Positions 1 to 12,228 of a DNA stretch of 64,000 nucleotides are shown here, piece after piece. This DNA is from Xiphias gladius (Eukaryota; Chordata; Actinopteri; Istiophoriformes; Xiphiidae): contig NC_053415.1 in the NCBI RefSeq assembly GCF_016859285.1, positions 16,441,501 through 16,505,500 on the forward strand. Reading direction: 5' to 3'. The position numbers and the translations under genes were made by a program. The notes under the pieces are model-generated. The model worked only from the letters and a program-made list of their open reading frames with translations. It did not search any database and was not told the DNA's origin. Positions within the stretch are counted from its first letter, which is position 1. Each line of letters opens with the position of its first letter.

Positions 1-152
1 TCATGCGAATGATGGCCTGCAACTCGCGGATGGAGCAGAAGCTGAATACGTGTCTGTGGGTGCAGAAGGTTCTCATTGGGTTGGTGCTGGTCCTGATGGT
101 GCTGAATCTGCTGTGTCTCTACTTGCTGGGTACAGCCCAGCGGCCATCTTGA
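1..152 (+). CDS. mospd2: C-terminal end of a tail-anchored membrane protein, probably MOSPD2 (partial)
   Basis: An open frame enters from the left edge (codon boundary at base 3) and stops at TGA 150-152. The 49 visible codons hold a short polar/basic stretch (MEQKLNTCLWVQK) followed by about 22 hydrophobic residues (VLIGLVLVLMVLNLLCLYLL) and a seven-residue tail, the layout of a C-terminal membrane anchor. MOSPD2 is an ER protein with CRAL-TRIO and MSP domains and such an anchor; it tethers ER to other organelles through FFAT motifs. None of those domains lies inside the window. The name rests mainly on position: in human, MOSPD2 lies immediately beside ASB9 in the same tail-to-tail orientation seen here. 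It could be another tail-anchored protein; the anchor itself is clear. Confidence 0.55.
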   Translation, partial: MRMMACNSRMEQKLNTCLWVQKVLIGLVLVLMVLNLLCLYLLGTAQRPS

Positions 153-482
153 CATGCCACAGCTCCGTCCGCCTGTATTTGTTGACCGCAGAAACACATG
201 CTGTTCCAGTGGGGCCACAGTAGACCACCTGAGGGACAGTCGTCATGGGCTCCCCTCCCCTCCCCTCCCATCCCCTCCCCCGCCCCGCCTTTCCCACAGG
301 CCATTGTCATGGAGATGAGGAGCATTGACTTTAGGGACAAGTGAGTTGTTTTAGAGTTATTCTATGAAGAGATTGTACTTGTCTCTTTTCAGGCACTTGA
401 GAACAGGACAGAGACACTTTTAACAATGTGACATCAAATCATTAGTGCTTTTTTTTTTTTTTTTTAAGACTGATCATGGAAA

Positions 483-488
483 AATAAA
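483..488 (+). terminator. Candidate polyadenylation signal of the left-edge gene
   Basis: AATAAA about 330 bases after the stop codon at 150-152, followed by T-rich sequence. Another copy lies near 586. This would give a 3' UTR of ordinary length; transcript ends are needed to confirm which site is used. Confidence 0.4.
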
Positions 489-3440
489 TGTATTTATTGC
501 AAAATTCACAATATTTAGGAAAGATGAGTTATTTTTGTGATCATATTGTACAATTTTTTACATTATATAAATCTACAAAATATAAAATAAACTTTTTTTT
601 TTTCAACTTATCTTATTTTGTTACCATCAAAAACAACAACGAAAACTTTTCTCCTTTTATAGTCAAGTCAGGGAGAGATAAAAGAGTTAAGTTGTGTAGC
701 TAAAGGAGCATCTCACACCGGCCTTTATCTTGAGATTTAGATGTTTCGGCCACTCAGCTGTCCTGTTTGCATAAGTACTTTATTCACACTCTTTAATAAA
801 CCCTCATTAGCACGGCGGTGTCTAATTGAAAACATCGCAGTGTATGACCTAACTAAACCTCTCCACACTCAGACCAAGAAGCCTCAGGAGATCTCTGTCT
901 CCACTATCTCCTCCATTTGTTTTAATTACCCCGACAGTTGCAAACTAAAAATACCGACACAATTACTGGCGAGTACAAGGACGCGGCACAACCCACTTGT
1001 AGCTTAGTGGAAAGAACTGATATCTATAACAAGATCCAGCTCAGAGCAATCAGGACATGAGCAGCCGCACAAGGAATGATTACAATTTGGTTATTAGATG
1101 TGTGCACATAAGGGTTGTCTGGCAGCAACATTTGCAGCTTGTTCACAGTAGGAGGTGGCTGCTTGCATTCAAAGGATGATTAGTAAGATTCAAGCAATAA
1201 TGAGTAAACTAATCCTGCATTGATTATAAACACTGGGCTGTTTTGGGCGCCACAAAATGTTTATTCCCAGAAGATTGCATTGTGCTGCTTGTTCCGTAAC
1301 TCATTCTATTTTAGGGGTAACCCTTCATATGGCTCCTTCTCCTCTTCATGTAAAACGTCTCCATTAATAGCTGTTTGTAGAAGGAATTAGATATTTTTAA
1401 GTGAATGTGTGCGCTGGATGTAAAACTTGCATTTGTGTGTTTCACTTAAACCCTCAGTTAGAAATGCATTTTGCACTATTTGGGTAGTAAGTGCGTATGC
1501 ACTTTAAAAAGGACGGGGGTTAATGGAGTGTTTGCCTCTAGAGGATAAAAGTAAAAGCTTTGGTATCACACATAGGTGCGTTGATTTTTAAGTGCATCTG
1601 AGAGCCACACAGTACCTGACTGAACCCGGGAGATTGTTCAGAGACACTGCGCTGCACAGAGCAAAACAGAACACCACCATCAGTTATGCCACGATGGCTG
1701 CAGTGGAAAATTATTTGAGCAGTCATGTGACGGCCATTTATAGACAGACCTGTCTTACCCTTTTGCCCAAACGACGATTATAACAGGCAGCGCATACTGC
1801 ATGTCTTTCTCTGCGCCTTTTGAAGTCAGAAGCTCCTCCAAAGTATTGATTTAACATTACACACCAGTAAAGTCGAAACCCGGTTCAATGTGTGGCTGGC
1901 CCCGGGTACTCAGGCGATGTTTGAGGGGACGATGATTTAGTTCAAGTGGCAAAGTGGGACGGGGGGGATCGATGGAAAGTTAATGAGTGCTGCATTTAAC
2001 GAGACAGGTGTGGGTGAGTTGAGCAACTGTTGCTTTTGTCACAGTGGAGAGGACGCTTATGTTCACAGTGCACTGCGGTACCACACGCAGCCCTATTCAT
2101 CATCTCTATGAAATCAATGCTTATAATCCAGCAGTGGTAACATTACTCAATTCCAGTAACTGTGGAGTAACATAAAAATGATAGATCCATAATCAGTGCA
2201 TATTATATTCTGCATACCTTCGAAATGTGTGTTTCACTATCTTCCTCGTATTGCCATCTACAGTGAACCTGTTTTCTGCTTTCCCTCCCTGTGGGGTCTG
2301 TTACCTCCACTGATTGGATGAATGCAAAGACAAACACACAGGTCAGAGGTCACCGAGCCCTTGAAGAGTTTAGGGTAAGGACGGTGACAGCTGACAGGCT
2401 GCCAGGAGCTTTGGAAACATTGCCAATGATGCCTTGCTCACATTCAATATTTACAGGACTTGTGTGGACAAAACTATTGAGAAAATCAAGAAGAAGAGAT
2501 ACATATATTTTGAATTGCATGTTCCTGCTCGAGGCAGTGGATGAACCAGTTATTACCATGAAATCAGCCAGCACATCGAAAATACTCGATTTGGGCAATG
2601 GAGAGAAGAGATGGCCTAAATAAAACGTTGTATTCTTTGGTTTCTGTCATTTAATGTCAATGAATGGGAGTCAAAAATGATGTAGATCATTGCTCCATCT
2701 TCGTAGCTTTGCCCTCTCTTGTCCTCAGGTTATTATAATAACTAATAAGGCACCACAAGAAAATTAGAAGCTAATAAAAACCTGATTCTCTACTTTAACA
2801 GCTGCAAAGTTCAATTTCTCAGATGGGCACGGAAAAGAGCATTCATTATGTTGATGTAGGACTGTATCTTCATGGTAATTGGGTATAACTGGATTATAAC
2901 ATTAATTTATATAACAAATACTTAACTGTAAGTTTCCTATATATGCGGTGTGTTTTGTCTACTTTATTCCCATGACATTCAGTGTTCACGTTTCTTTTTC
3001 TGTTTTTTTTCTGAGGCGTTTTTTTTTTTTTTTTTTACAGAATAGTCTGCATAATGTCTCAACACATCCCGTGTACAACCTAAAACACACAACATTAGAC
3101 TCTTTGTTTTTACAGAGAGCGAAAAATGAGACAATTACAATACAAGCATGTTTCTTCACAGGTTGTATGCAGAAACATTTCTGCATATCGTGTCTCTTGT
3201 TAAACAAAATCTGTAGGCAAAATATACAGCGCATGTCTTAAATAGCCATACATTTCACACTGTGTGCGGGACTTGATCGTAGTAATTTTATATCAGTATT
3301 TAATAATGCTTAAACGAATTTGAAACCAAAAACAGTAACTAAATGAACAAAAGAAGGAAGAGAAGTATTTTCTTAGCAGCTCAAACCCCTGCTTGCTTGT
3401 GAGCAGTGAATGCTGATTCATAGTTACTGTTTATCTAGAC

Positions 3441-3721
3441 CAGTGGTTCTCAGACTGGGGAGCATGAATGACCAGAGGAAAAATATGGAGTGAGACTAAG
3501 TTGTATGTAAATGATCAATGTAGGGAAAATAAACAAGAGTTTGCTGATGCTATCTTGCTGAACTTTATTTCACTAAAATTCAACATGAACCTTTTTTTAT
3601 TAGTTGGTCTCCCCTGTCATTGTTAATTTTTGATAAAAAATTGTGGGTTAGGGGGGTGAAATTTTTTTTTCTTTTTTTTTTTTCCAGATTTCCTGGGGGA
3701 GGGGGCGTTTGAGAACCACTG
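3441..3721. mobile_element. Non-autonomous hAT-like (Charlie-type) miniature element with 8-bp target duplication
   Basis: The 281-bp element begins CAGTGGTTCTCA and ends TGAGAACCACTG, a perfect 12-bp terminal inverted repeat of the type typical of hAT/Charlie elements. It is flanked by a perfect 8-bp direct repeat, ATCTAGAC, at 3433-3440 and 3722-3729, the duplication length hAT transposases make. The interior has no coding capacity and is T-rich towards the right end. Class and boundaries are therefore read directly from the sequence. Confidence 0.85.
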
Positions 3722-4581
3722 ATCTAGACTAAATTCTCGAAAGAGTAGGACCATGTTTGAAATTATTGAGAAACATCTGATATCTTTCCCATGCAGGCTG
3801 AAGGAGGCACCTATAATATCTAATATCTTGATTTGAAATAATGAAGAAATGGCAGTTCATTTGTATGACTTAATCATGATAGTAACAATATGAAAAAATA
3901 CATTTGTGTAATCGATCATGTCATCCCGGTGTGTGTTCGCCATCAGGGGATCTTTTGATAAGACTAAGCTGGCGATAACAAGGATAATAAGGATCAAAGA
4001 TATTAAACAACATCAAGGAATTCTGTAGGGGCGACATGTACCAGACTTGTAGAGGATTTCATGTGGCAGAATATCTCATCTACTCGAAGTCCAAACTGAA
4101 AAAAATCTCAACCCAGCAGCATCAAAAACAATATAAAGTTAATCTCGGCAACCAAACATTCACAGTCATTTTGTCACAGATAACAAAAAAAGCAATATTA
4201 GCTGAATATGGAATTGTGTGATATTACAAATATCATTTCAGTATATTAAACTAACATTAATTTTGCAACATTTATTGGACCTTTTGAGCCCATGTTCTCA
4301 TTTTAAATATGTATATATTGTTCTTTATGAAGATTTAATGATCGCATCTTGCTCCAGAGAACAAGATGTAGTTTTCTGCTCCAACCAACAAGTTTCCATA
4401 TAAAAGTTCAGATTGATCTTGATAATTTGTTTAGAGGTCTGTCACAAAGGAGAATTACAGTTGATTACGATCACAGCCATGAGCCATGATGTCGCTATCT
4501 CACTGCAAGATTATGCAAGTCTGCCCTCTACTGACCTAAAGGTGAAATGCTCCAAATCTGAGGTTTAAAGGCTGAATTTTT

Positions 4582-7500
4582 TCAGTGCATTAGATCTCCC
4601 TGGGGGTCTGATTGGTAGAGAAGATACTGTTTCAGTTTTGTGGGGAGGTGAAGGTCCCGAATCCCACCCAGCCTTTGCTTGCCCACAGTTTTCCTGACTT
4701 CTAGCCGGCACTGCTGCATTAGAGGAGGCACTCCTGGGGCAGGCATCGGGGGAGAAAGCAGGAGCCATGACAGAGAGATGTTTTGATTATTAGCTACTGC
4801 TTACGGCACCAGCCCAATGTCGAGAAAATCTTCAGTCAGGCTACTTGGTTAGTTTGCTGAATACCTCCTGCTTGTCTCAGCAGCCTCTCCACGGGGCTGT
4901 TGGGAGGTGCGAGGTCCAGTGGCTGTTTGCCCTCTAGGTTCCTGAGGGAGCGATCGGCCCCGTGGTCAAGCAGGACAGACACCAACTCTGGGCTGGACAG
5001 ACGAGCAGCGATGTGCAGGGGACAGTCACCACACGCACTGTTGTTCACACTAGCACCTGAAGGCGAGAAGACACTAATGAGGTATGATATCCTCAATTTA
5101 CATAGCTGGGGAAGAGCATCTCTGACAGTTCAGTTAATGCTTTTCTTCTTCAACAGCAGAGAGCACAGAGAACCATTTAAACTCTTTTTTTTGTTTACAT
5201 AAAAGACTTTGGGGCATTTCCTAGCTAGAGTGCATTTACTCAGGTCATGAATATTCAAATTAATGAAACCAAAGAATGATTTATTTTACTTAAAGTAAAG
5301 CACAACACCAGCACTCAGCAATAAGTACAATATTTCCCTCTACTCAAGTAAAGTACATTTCTACTTAAGTACAGTACCTAAGTAAATGTACCTAGTTAAA
5401 TTCCCAAGGGTCAAAATCAATGCAGCAGAACCAGAGATATCACTCACTTCTTTCTAACTGCACACCCCTGGACTTTTGTTTTCATTTTCAGACTTTTAGT
5501 TTCCTGCCCCAACCAACGCTGAACCAAGTGACACCACTTGAGACGATTTATTGGATTTCACTGAGCCTCTGTCTGGAGCCAGCAGCGGCACTATACATCT
5601 TTTTCACATAAGCAGTGGTACTGCCCAAGACCTGTAAACAGACTTTGATGTGTAAAATCAGTGGAAGTACATTTTGCTAATCATCCTGGTTGTCCTGACT
5701 CGTAGTACAGTTATTTACATTGTCTGATGTAAATGTGAAATTTATCATTCTACATTATTTACATAACTTGATCAAAGTTACTTCGTCCCCCTCCTCTACC
5801 TAAAAGACCAATGCTTTTAACTGAGAGGTTAAAGTTGAGGTGAGAGGCTCTCTTACCAAGTTGAAGCAGTTTCTTCACTGTACTCAGATGCAGATTGGAG
5901 CATGCAACGTGGAGAGGAGAACCTGATTCGTCGATATACTGATCCACATCTGCACCAAACTGAACAAGGGGCTCGATGCACTCTGGGTGACCTAGACAGA
6001 GTTACTAGAATCATCACAAAGGGAAGTGAAGTACTTGAAAGGATCTGCTAGTGCCTGACATTCTGGGGGAAAGAATATGCAATCGTTTTACTTTGTAAGC
6101 TACAACAACACACGCTTTTTTTTTTTTTAATACATTATATATTTTTCAGAGCCTTACTGATATTTTGGTGCTCTTCATGCATTTTTTAGTGACTGACTAA
6201 GCTGGTTCAGCATAGATTATCCGAGCGCACATGCAGAGGAATGTGACCCCTAACCTTTGGCTGCCGCCCTGTGGATTGGAGAGCTGGACTGGCTGGTCCC
6301 CACGGGAGTTGCTCCATGTTGAAGGAGTAGCGATGCGCAGGTCACATGGCCCCGGGCACAGGCTTCTGACAGAGGAGTTTGTCCATCCACAGTTGAACTG
6401 TTTACCTGACATGGGTAGGCATATTTTTTTAGATGATCCGCCGGAAATATTTCACAAAAATCATTCAATTAAAAACAATAGTAATAGATCAGGCTAAAGA
6501 AGTAATATTTTCATAGTGAGCATGCTAGCAAGGGCCAGTAAGGTGATAATTATATGTAAGTAACAAAGGTACTACTGTACAATGTTCATCCATTGACTAT
6601 ATTTTTTTAACAACATGTTTAATGTAGATCTGCCTTCAGACATGCAGTGCATTGTGGTTTAACAAGTCGGACTTTGTATCTACACTTTTTTTTCGTTAAT
6701 GTGTTATTGTGCATTCATGGATGCGTCTGCATGCTTGTTAGCATATGTGTTTGGTTAATCTCTTACTAAAATGCACCTTCACGAAGTTAGACCCAGCAAT
6801 AATTGATATGGTTCCCTCCCTACTAGACTAGAGCAGGATTTAGGATCTTCTTTCAAGGAAAGCCACACAACATACCCCCATCACTTGGGACTGTCTTCAA
6901 AAAAAAAGCATAACCAGATAATGATGTCTTACTGACATTTGCCCCATTTTCCATCAGAAGCTTGGCACAAGCCACGTGGCCCTGTATACATGCTCCGTGC
7001 AGGGGAGAGACCTGGTCCAGTGTGTTGAGATTCACACATTGACCCTGAGAACAGTACACATGTAGATTCAGAAATACTATAGATGCACAATAGGAGTTTT
7101 GTTGCAAAATGAAATATCCACAGCAAAAGTCTAGAGTCAGCATTAAGACAATATCATCTCAAGATGTTGGCTGATGAAATATTTCATATTTTATTAAAAA
7201 AAAAAAAAAGGACTTTTCTCACACATGATGATTTTCAGGCAGCACAAGTAAATGCCCTACATGGATAAATTGCATGTTGAAATGATCTCTTCATGCAGTC
7301 TAATGTCTCCTTAACATAACCTACAAAATCCCACAAAACTTTACCTGGGAAATGAGTCTTTGCAGAGCGAGCACACGTCCATTAAAGGCTGCGTCATGAA
7401 TTTGAGACCAGTCTGATTCCACATCTAGGTGTAGACACGTATAGCAATAGCCTTATTCAATATCATACTTTCAAATAACACAAATATGGATTAAAATGAT

Positions 7501-7643
7501 GCAGTGAAAATTTTTTTGTGCAAAGCAGTGTGAGCTCATGCTGCTAGCAGCTACTCACCACTCATCCAAGGGTTAGAGAAAAAAACAACAGTTCCAGTTT
7601 GACATGTAGTGTCTCGCGGAGTCTCTTTGTGCCCAGCAGACAT
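4582..7643 (-). CDS. asb9: Ankyrin repeat and SOCS box protein 9 (seven coding exons, 300 aa)
   Basis: Substrate-recognition subunit of an Elongin B/C-Cullin 5 E3 ubiquitin ligase; mammalian ASB9 binds creatine kinase B. Coding exons: 7559-7643, 7345-7424, 6937-7044, 6255-6405, 5857-5991, 4865-5056, 4582-4733; all have GT-AG borders and matching phases. The total of 903 nt gives 300 aa (human ASB9 about 294). Six ankyrin repeats run from about residue 31 to 235 (for example SPLHGACIQGHVACAKLLM), and the SOCS box is at 255-291 (LMQQCRLEVRK...KLKQYLLYQ). The N-terminal SNPWMSDVESDWS matches the human SNPLMG..VSDWSP region, which favours ASB9 over ASB11 or ASB13. The ATG at 7643 is chosen because an in-frame TGA lies two codons upstream. 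Oddities: an out-of-frame ATG at 7650 and a competing donor in exon 3. Confidence 0.9.
5285..5400. repeat. AAGTAAAGTAC-rich repeat inside an asb9 intron
   Basis: Repeated short units such as AAGTAAAGTACA, TACTTAAGTA and CTAAGTAAATGTAC occur over about 115 bases in the intron between the 5857-5991 and 4865-5056 exons. Similar sequence is widespread in fish genomes as a short interspersed or simple repeat; I recognise the pattern but cannot assign a named family. Confidence 0.35.
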
Positions 7644-8128
7644 ATTTCATGGTGTCGGTCCAAAGCTGTTTTATGGCCTGATTGTTTTGCCTCATAGGCT
7701 TTTGGAATAGAGACTGGACTGTGTCTAACTCAAGAGTCAAAACTCATCTGAAATATGTTTGGTTTTCAGTGTATTTGTGGCAGGTCTTGGTGCTGTGATG
7801 TCATTTCCTCTCAAATAGAGTACTTGTCATGCAGGAAGCAGGCTGGTTGAATGTGGCAGTTGGGTCTCAACCAATGAAGGTGCAGAGGGGCCTGTTGAGC
7901 AGGTCTGTCATTTTTGTGTAATTTGAGACTGTCCTCTCCGGCAGGACAGAGAGGCAGTCTTTGGTGGAAGTTGAGGAAAAATGAAGGGAAATTAATCATT
8001 GATCTGCATGTGTAAAATTGAGGTCCAAGATAAATGTATCATGTATTATTGGTTTAAAAACTTAGCGGGCCATCATTGTGTTGTAAAAAAAAAAGATCCT
8101 ACATTTAATGATACAGCATCTGCTTATA

Positions 8129-9438
8129 CAGTTAGGTACGTAGTATTTGGACAGTTTCACAATTTTTGTAATTTCAGTGAATTTGAAATGAAGCTATCAA
8201 GATGTGATTGAAGTGCAGACTTTCAGCTTTAATTTAAGAGGGGGGGTTAAAACCATTTTTATACATCTTCCCTCATTATCAGAGGCTCAAAAGTAATTGG
8301 ACAATTGACAACGGATCAGCTTGATGGCCAGGTGTGGCCTGTTCCCTCGTTATTTCATGAAAAGATTAAGCAGAGAAAAGGTCTCGAGTTGATTCCGAGC
8401 GTTGAATTTGCGTTCGGTAGCTGTTCATGGGAACTCTCAATATGTGATCCAAAGAGGTGTCGATGCAAATGAAGGAGGCCATCATTAGGCTGAAAAAACA
8501 AAATAAACCTATCAGACAGGTGGCAGAAACTTTAGGAGTGGCCAAATCAACAATTTGGTACATTCTTAATAAAAGAAGAAATGCGCTGGTGAGCTCAGCA
8601 ACACCAAAAGGCCTGGAAGACCTTAGAAGACAATTAAAGTGGATGATCACAGAATTCTTTCCTAGGTGAAGAAAAACCCGCTCACGGCATCTAGTCAGGT
8701 CAAGAACGCTGTCGAGGAGGCAGGTGTATCATTGTCAAAGTCTACAATCCAGAGACGCCTTCATGAATGTAAATACGGTGGGTTTACCACAAGGTGCAAA
8801 CCACTGGTAACACTCAAGGACAGAAAGGCCAGATTAGACTTTGCCAGAAAACATCTTTAAAAAAAAAACCTGCCCAGTTCTGGAACAAGATCCTTTGGAC
8901 AGAGTAAACCAAGATTAATTTGTATCAGAATGATATGAGAAGAGTACGGAGAAGGAAAGGGACGGCTCATGATCCAAAGCATACCACATCATCTGTCAAA
9001 CATGGTGGAGGCAATGTTATTGCATGGGCATGTATGGCTGCCAATGGAACTGGATCACTGGTGTTTATTGATGATGTGACTGCTGACAGAAGTGGAAGGA
9101 TGAATTCTGAAGTGTATGGGGCTAGACTGTCTGCTCAGATTCAGCCACATGCTGCCGAAGAGATAGGAAGGTGCTTCACAGTTGAGATGGATAGTGACCC
9201 AATGCATACCCAAGCAACCCAAGGGCTTGTCAAGGCAAACGAATGGAATATTCTCAAATGGCCAAGTCAGTCACCAGACCTCAACCCAAATGAGCATGCT
9301 TTTCACTTACTGAAGACAGCCTGGCAGAGCATCTCAAGGGAGGAAACATAGCATTTGGTGATCTCCATGGGTTCCAGACTTCAGGCAGTCATTGACTGCA
9401 AAGGATTTTCAACCAAGTATTAAAAATAATCCTTTGTA
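8129..9438 (+). pseudogene. Dead Tc1/mariner-like transposon with broken transposase
   Basis: The left terminus CAGTTAGGTACGTAGTATTT follows a TA dinucleotide (8127-8128), the target of Tc1 elements. A subterminal copy of a Tc1-type repeat (GGCTCAAAAGTAATTGGACA) lies near 8283. Between 8457 and 9351, three frame-shifted pieces of a DD34E transposase remain: a helix-turn-helix DNA-binding part (IRQVAETLGVAKSTIWYILN), a second binding part (STIQRRLHECKYGGFTTRCK) and the catalytic half (SPDLNPNEHAFHLL). Frame is lost near 8666. At 8902-8907 the codons expected to carry the first catalytic Asp read GAG TAA, so the copy cannot encode an active enzyme. The right inverted repeat is missing after about 9438. 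It is therefore an old insertion. Confidence 0.85.
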
Positions 9439-12222
9439 ACGACAAACGTTAGAGTCGCTGGAGTCATCTGAGGCCAAGTGTGAAAGGTTGTTAAATCTCT
9501 TTGGAAGGGAGTCCAACGACTGTCATTACAACAGCCAGGAGCACTGACAAACCAAGTGACACCAGTGACCTTGATAACGACCCCACAGAGGTTAAATACC
9601 TGGGACTCCCCAAAAGTCAGTCAGAACTGAAGAGGCCTCTTGGATGACAAGTTTGGATTTGGAAATTTGGATAGCCATGACCTGGATGACTGAGAGTCTG
9701 CACAGACATCTTCACTTGGATGTTTGACCTTGACGTACCTGTATGTGCAGCGTTTGACACCAGAGGGGTAATTTCACATTCATCCAATGAAGGGGGAAAG
9801 TTTCTCTGTGCTCACCTTAAATCTGATTTTGAGTTTGATGATTTTGTGACATCACTACTAGTTTGGAGTCAATCATGATCCACTACACAGCTTACACGAG
9901 TGTGATTTGGAAACTTGAAACCTTTTGCCACAGTAAGCAATTTGTCCTGTGACTTTGTCTAGCAGTTAAACTTTTGAAAACAAATAAAAATGTGCATATT
10001 CATAGGTTCTGGATTTTTCAAAGAGGGACAACAAGTAAATATTCTTTTAAGAGTTTGTAGGTACCTTACCTTTTAGTGTGGGGAAAAAACATATCGGACA
10101 AATTCTTACTTAAAGCAGAATATTTTGATCTGATTAGAACATGTCTCGAGGGGATCATTAAGTGATTTTAAGATGTTTTCTTCAACACCAAAACATCTTG
10201 CAAAATGCTGTCTGCTATTAAATGCTGTTTAATAAATCCTTGTAGTAACATGCTTAACAAACTAGCATTCTTACTTTGTTTCCTTAATTGTCATTTAATT
10301 TTAAGGTAACATTGTTTTTTGGGGGGGTGTATTGCGATGGTAATGACACTTTACTGAGACAACACTGAAAGAACATTAAAATATCTGCATTCCCAAGGAT
10401 TTATTTTTTCTTAATCTCATGTAGTGAAAAGTGATCTTGATTAAAGAATCCCATGGCTTGCTTTTTAGAAAACCAGGAAATCCACTTATTTTTCAGACTT
10501 ACCAGAATGTGGATGGGCGGCCTAATACACAGACGGACCTTCCCTGAAGTCAAAAGGCAGAGTTCAGCACCTATGTTAACGAGAATCTGCTCTGCTTCAG
10601 TGTGCTTGGGTAATTCACCGAGCCCCTAGCAGCTCCGGTGACCTCTGACTTCCCTGAGGGGAACAACCTCAAAGACAATTTGCTCACAGAGTTCAGCTAA
10701 GTTCCCGCACAACATCTGTATCATGACAAGGAAACAAAGCAGTGTTGGACTTGGAGCTAACAGTTATGTCATGGGATACACCCCGGTGATTATTGATTTG
10801 GGCTACTGCTAGTGTTGAATATGCACCACAGATATGACACAGTAATGTGTATCGGTATCCATACCTATTCCCAAATCTACAGTGCCAGCAATATCTACTG
10901 TGTCCTGAGAGCTACGATCACATTATATGCAGACCAGCAGAGGGCAGCAACAGAGAGCAGACATTCAAACAGTAAGTCAATACCCTAGCTCTATTCCTCA
11001 GGGAGTTGTTAATCCCTGGCAGCAGGCCGCAAGCTTGCCATTCAATTGACTTTGTGCCTTGTCGGGGAAGGTGCAGATGGATTCGAATACCATTGTACAA
11101 ACTCAATGAATGCCCTCTCTGTCGCACTGAATGCTGAAAGCCCCCGATGCTTTGTTTCCCCAAATAAATCTGCTTCAAATGTCCACCGGTCTTCTGAGAT
11201 CTCGGGCCAGGCGAGCTGATTCAGAAGCTGCCGTGACCTCTCGTGTATCTGGACGTGGTGAACGACTGCTGCATACATATGGGAGGAGAAAGTATTTCAA
11301 GTATAGGCCTGCGGTCTGCGAGCAAAGTGCCCCAAATGTCATCTTCCTTACCATGGAAGCTAAGAGTGGGGCCGAGCGAAGATGTATTCTTAGGCTTCGG
11401 ATTTTTGTTTAGGCACAAAGCTTTTACTTTTAACTTTTGATTTGCTCATGACTTCCTTAACAAATAGAAGACAGGACATTGTTTCTTCTACGGTTTGGAC
11501 AGCAACCAAAGATCTTTCTTTATCAAAACCGGCCATTTATTTCAGCCGAGACCGTTACATCATTACTACTCTGCATACTGTCCACCTTTTACACCTGTTT
11601 GTACACATTTATTAAATGCACAACGCCGGATATTTAGTGCCACGACAGATGTGAAAAACTACTCGGGAGTTACGTGGCTGGTCACCAAATCTAAATGTAT
11701 CAGGGTTAAGTGGATGAGTCCGTGTATGTCAAGTGCGACTCCCTGTGGGACACTGATGTTTCACAGAGCGACTCACAGCACAAATTTAGTGATTGATAGA
11801 TTGTGTTGCCATAATGAAACATAGAGAATATACGGTGTCTGCACTTAGAGAGTTGTAAACTATATTCTGTATATTAAAGAGGGTATGTTCTCTACGGATT
11901 TCCTGTTGCTGTTCTTAATATGATGAGTAAATGTGAGTCATTGTCTTCTACTTACTGTTTGTAGCCTAATGGTTTTGTAATAATCCCCAGTGCTTTTTGA
12001 GCACAAGACAATAGGGATAAAATGAAGTTTATTAAATTAAAATTTTATGATTATACATTTATTTAAGGGTATGCTCTTCACAGATGTGCATTAATAAACC
12101 CAGTTAAAAGATATAGTAGTTTGTTGAACTGAACTAACTTCAGACCTAAATCACTCTCTATCACACAACAAGTCCATTGTCGGTCTCTTGTATTGTTGCA
12201 CAGTTAAGGGATTAAATGGAAG

Positions 12223-12228
12223 CACATG
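12223..12228. promoter_or_regulatory. E-box CACATG upstream of gpr143 (possible MITF site)
   Basis: CACATG (CATGTG on the other strand) lies about 200 bases before the gpr143 start codon in the context AGCACATGAG. Mammalian GPR143 (OA1) is a known target of the pigment-cell factor MITF, which binds CATGTG/CACGTG E-boxes. A six-base match is expected often by chance, so only the position gives it weight. Confidence 0.3.

Larger units (their letters stand above)
153..4581. other. 3' UTRs and intergenic DNA between mospd2 and asb9
   Basis: No exon with both a recognisable protein and splice sites was found. The first 350 bases are probably the 3' UTR of the left-edge gene; the last few hundred (TTTATT at 4271-4276, AATAAA on the minus strand) are probably the asb9 3' UTR. 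Contents are otherwise AT-rich DNA, long T runs (448-467, 3020-3036) and one miniature hAT-like element listed separately. All open frames are short and of no recognisable family. Confidence 0.6.

Noticed and set aside
7811-7999. Possible upstream asb9 coding exon
   Set aside because: The asb9 frame has a stop codon just before the ATG at 7643, and this frame has no donor in a matching phase.
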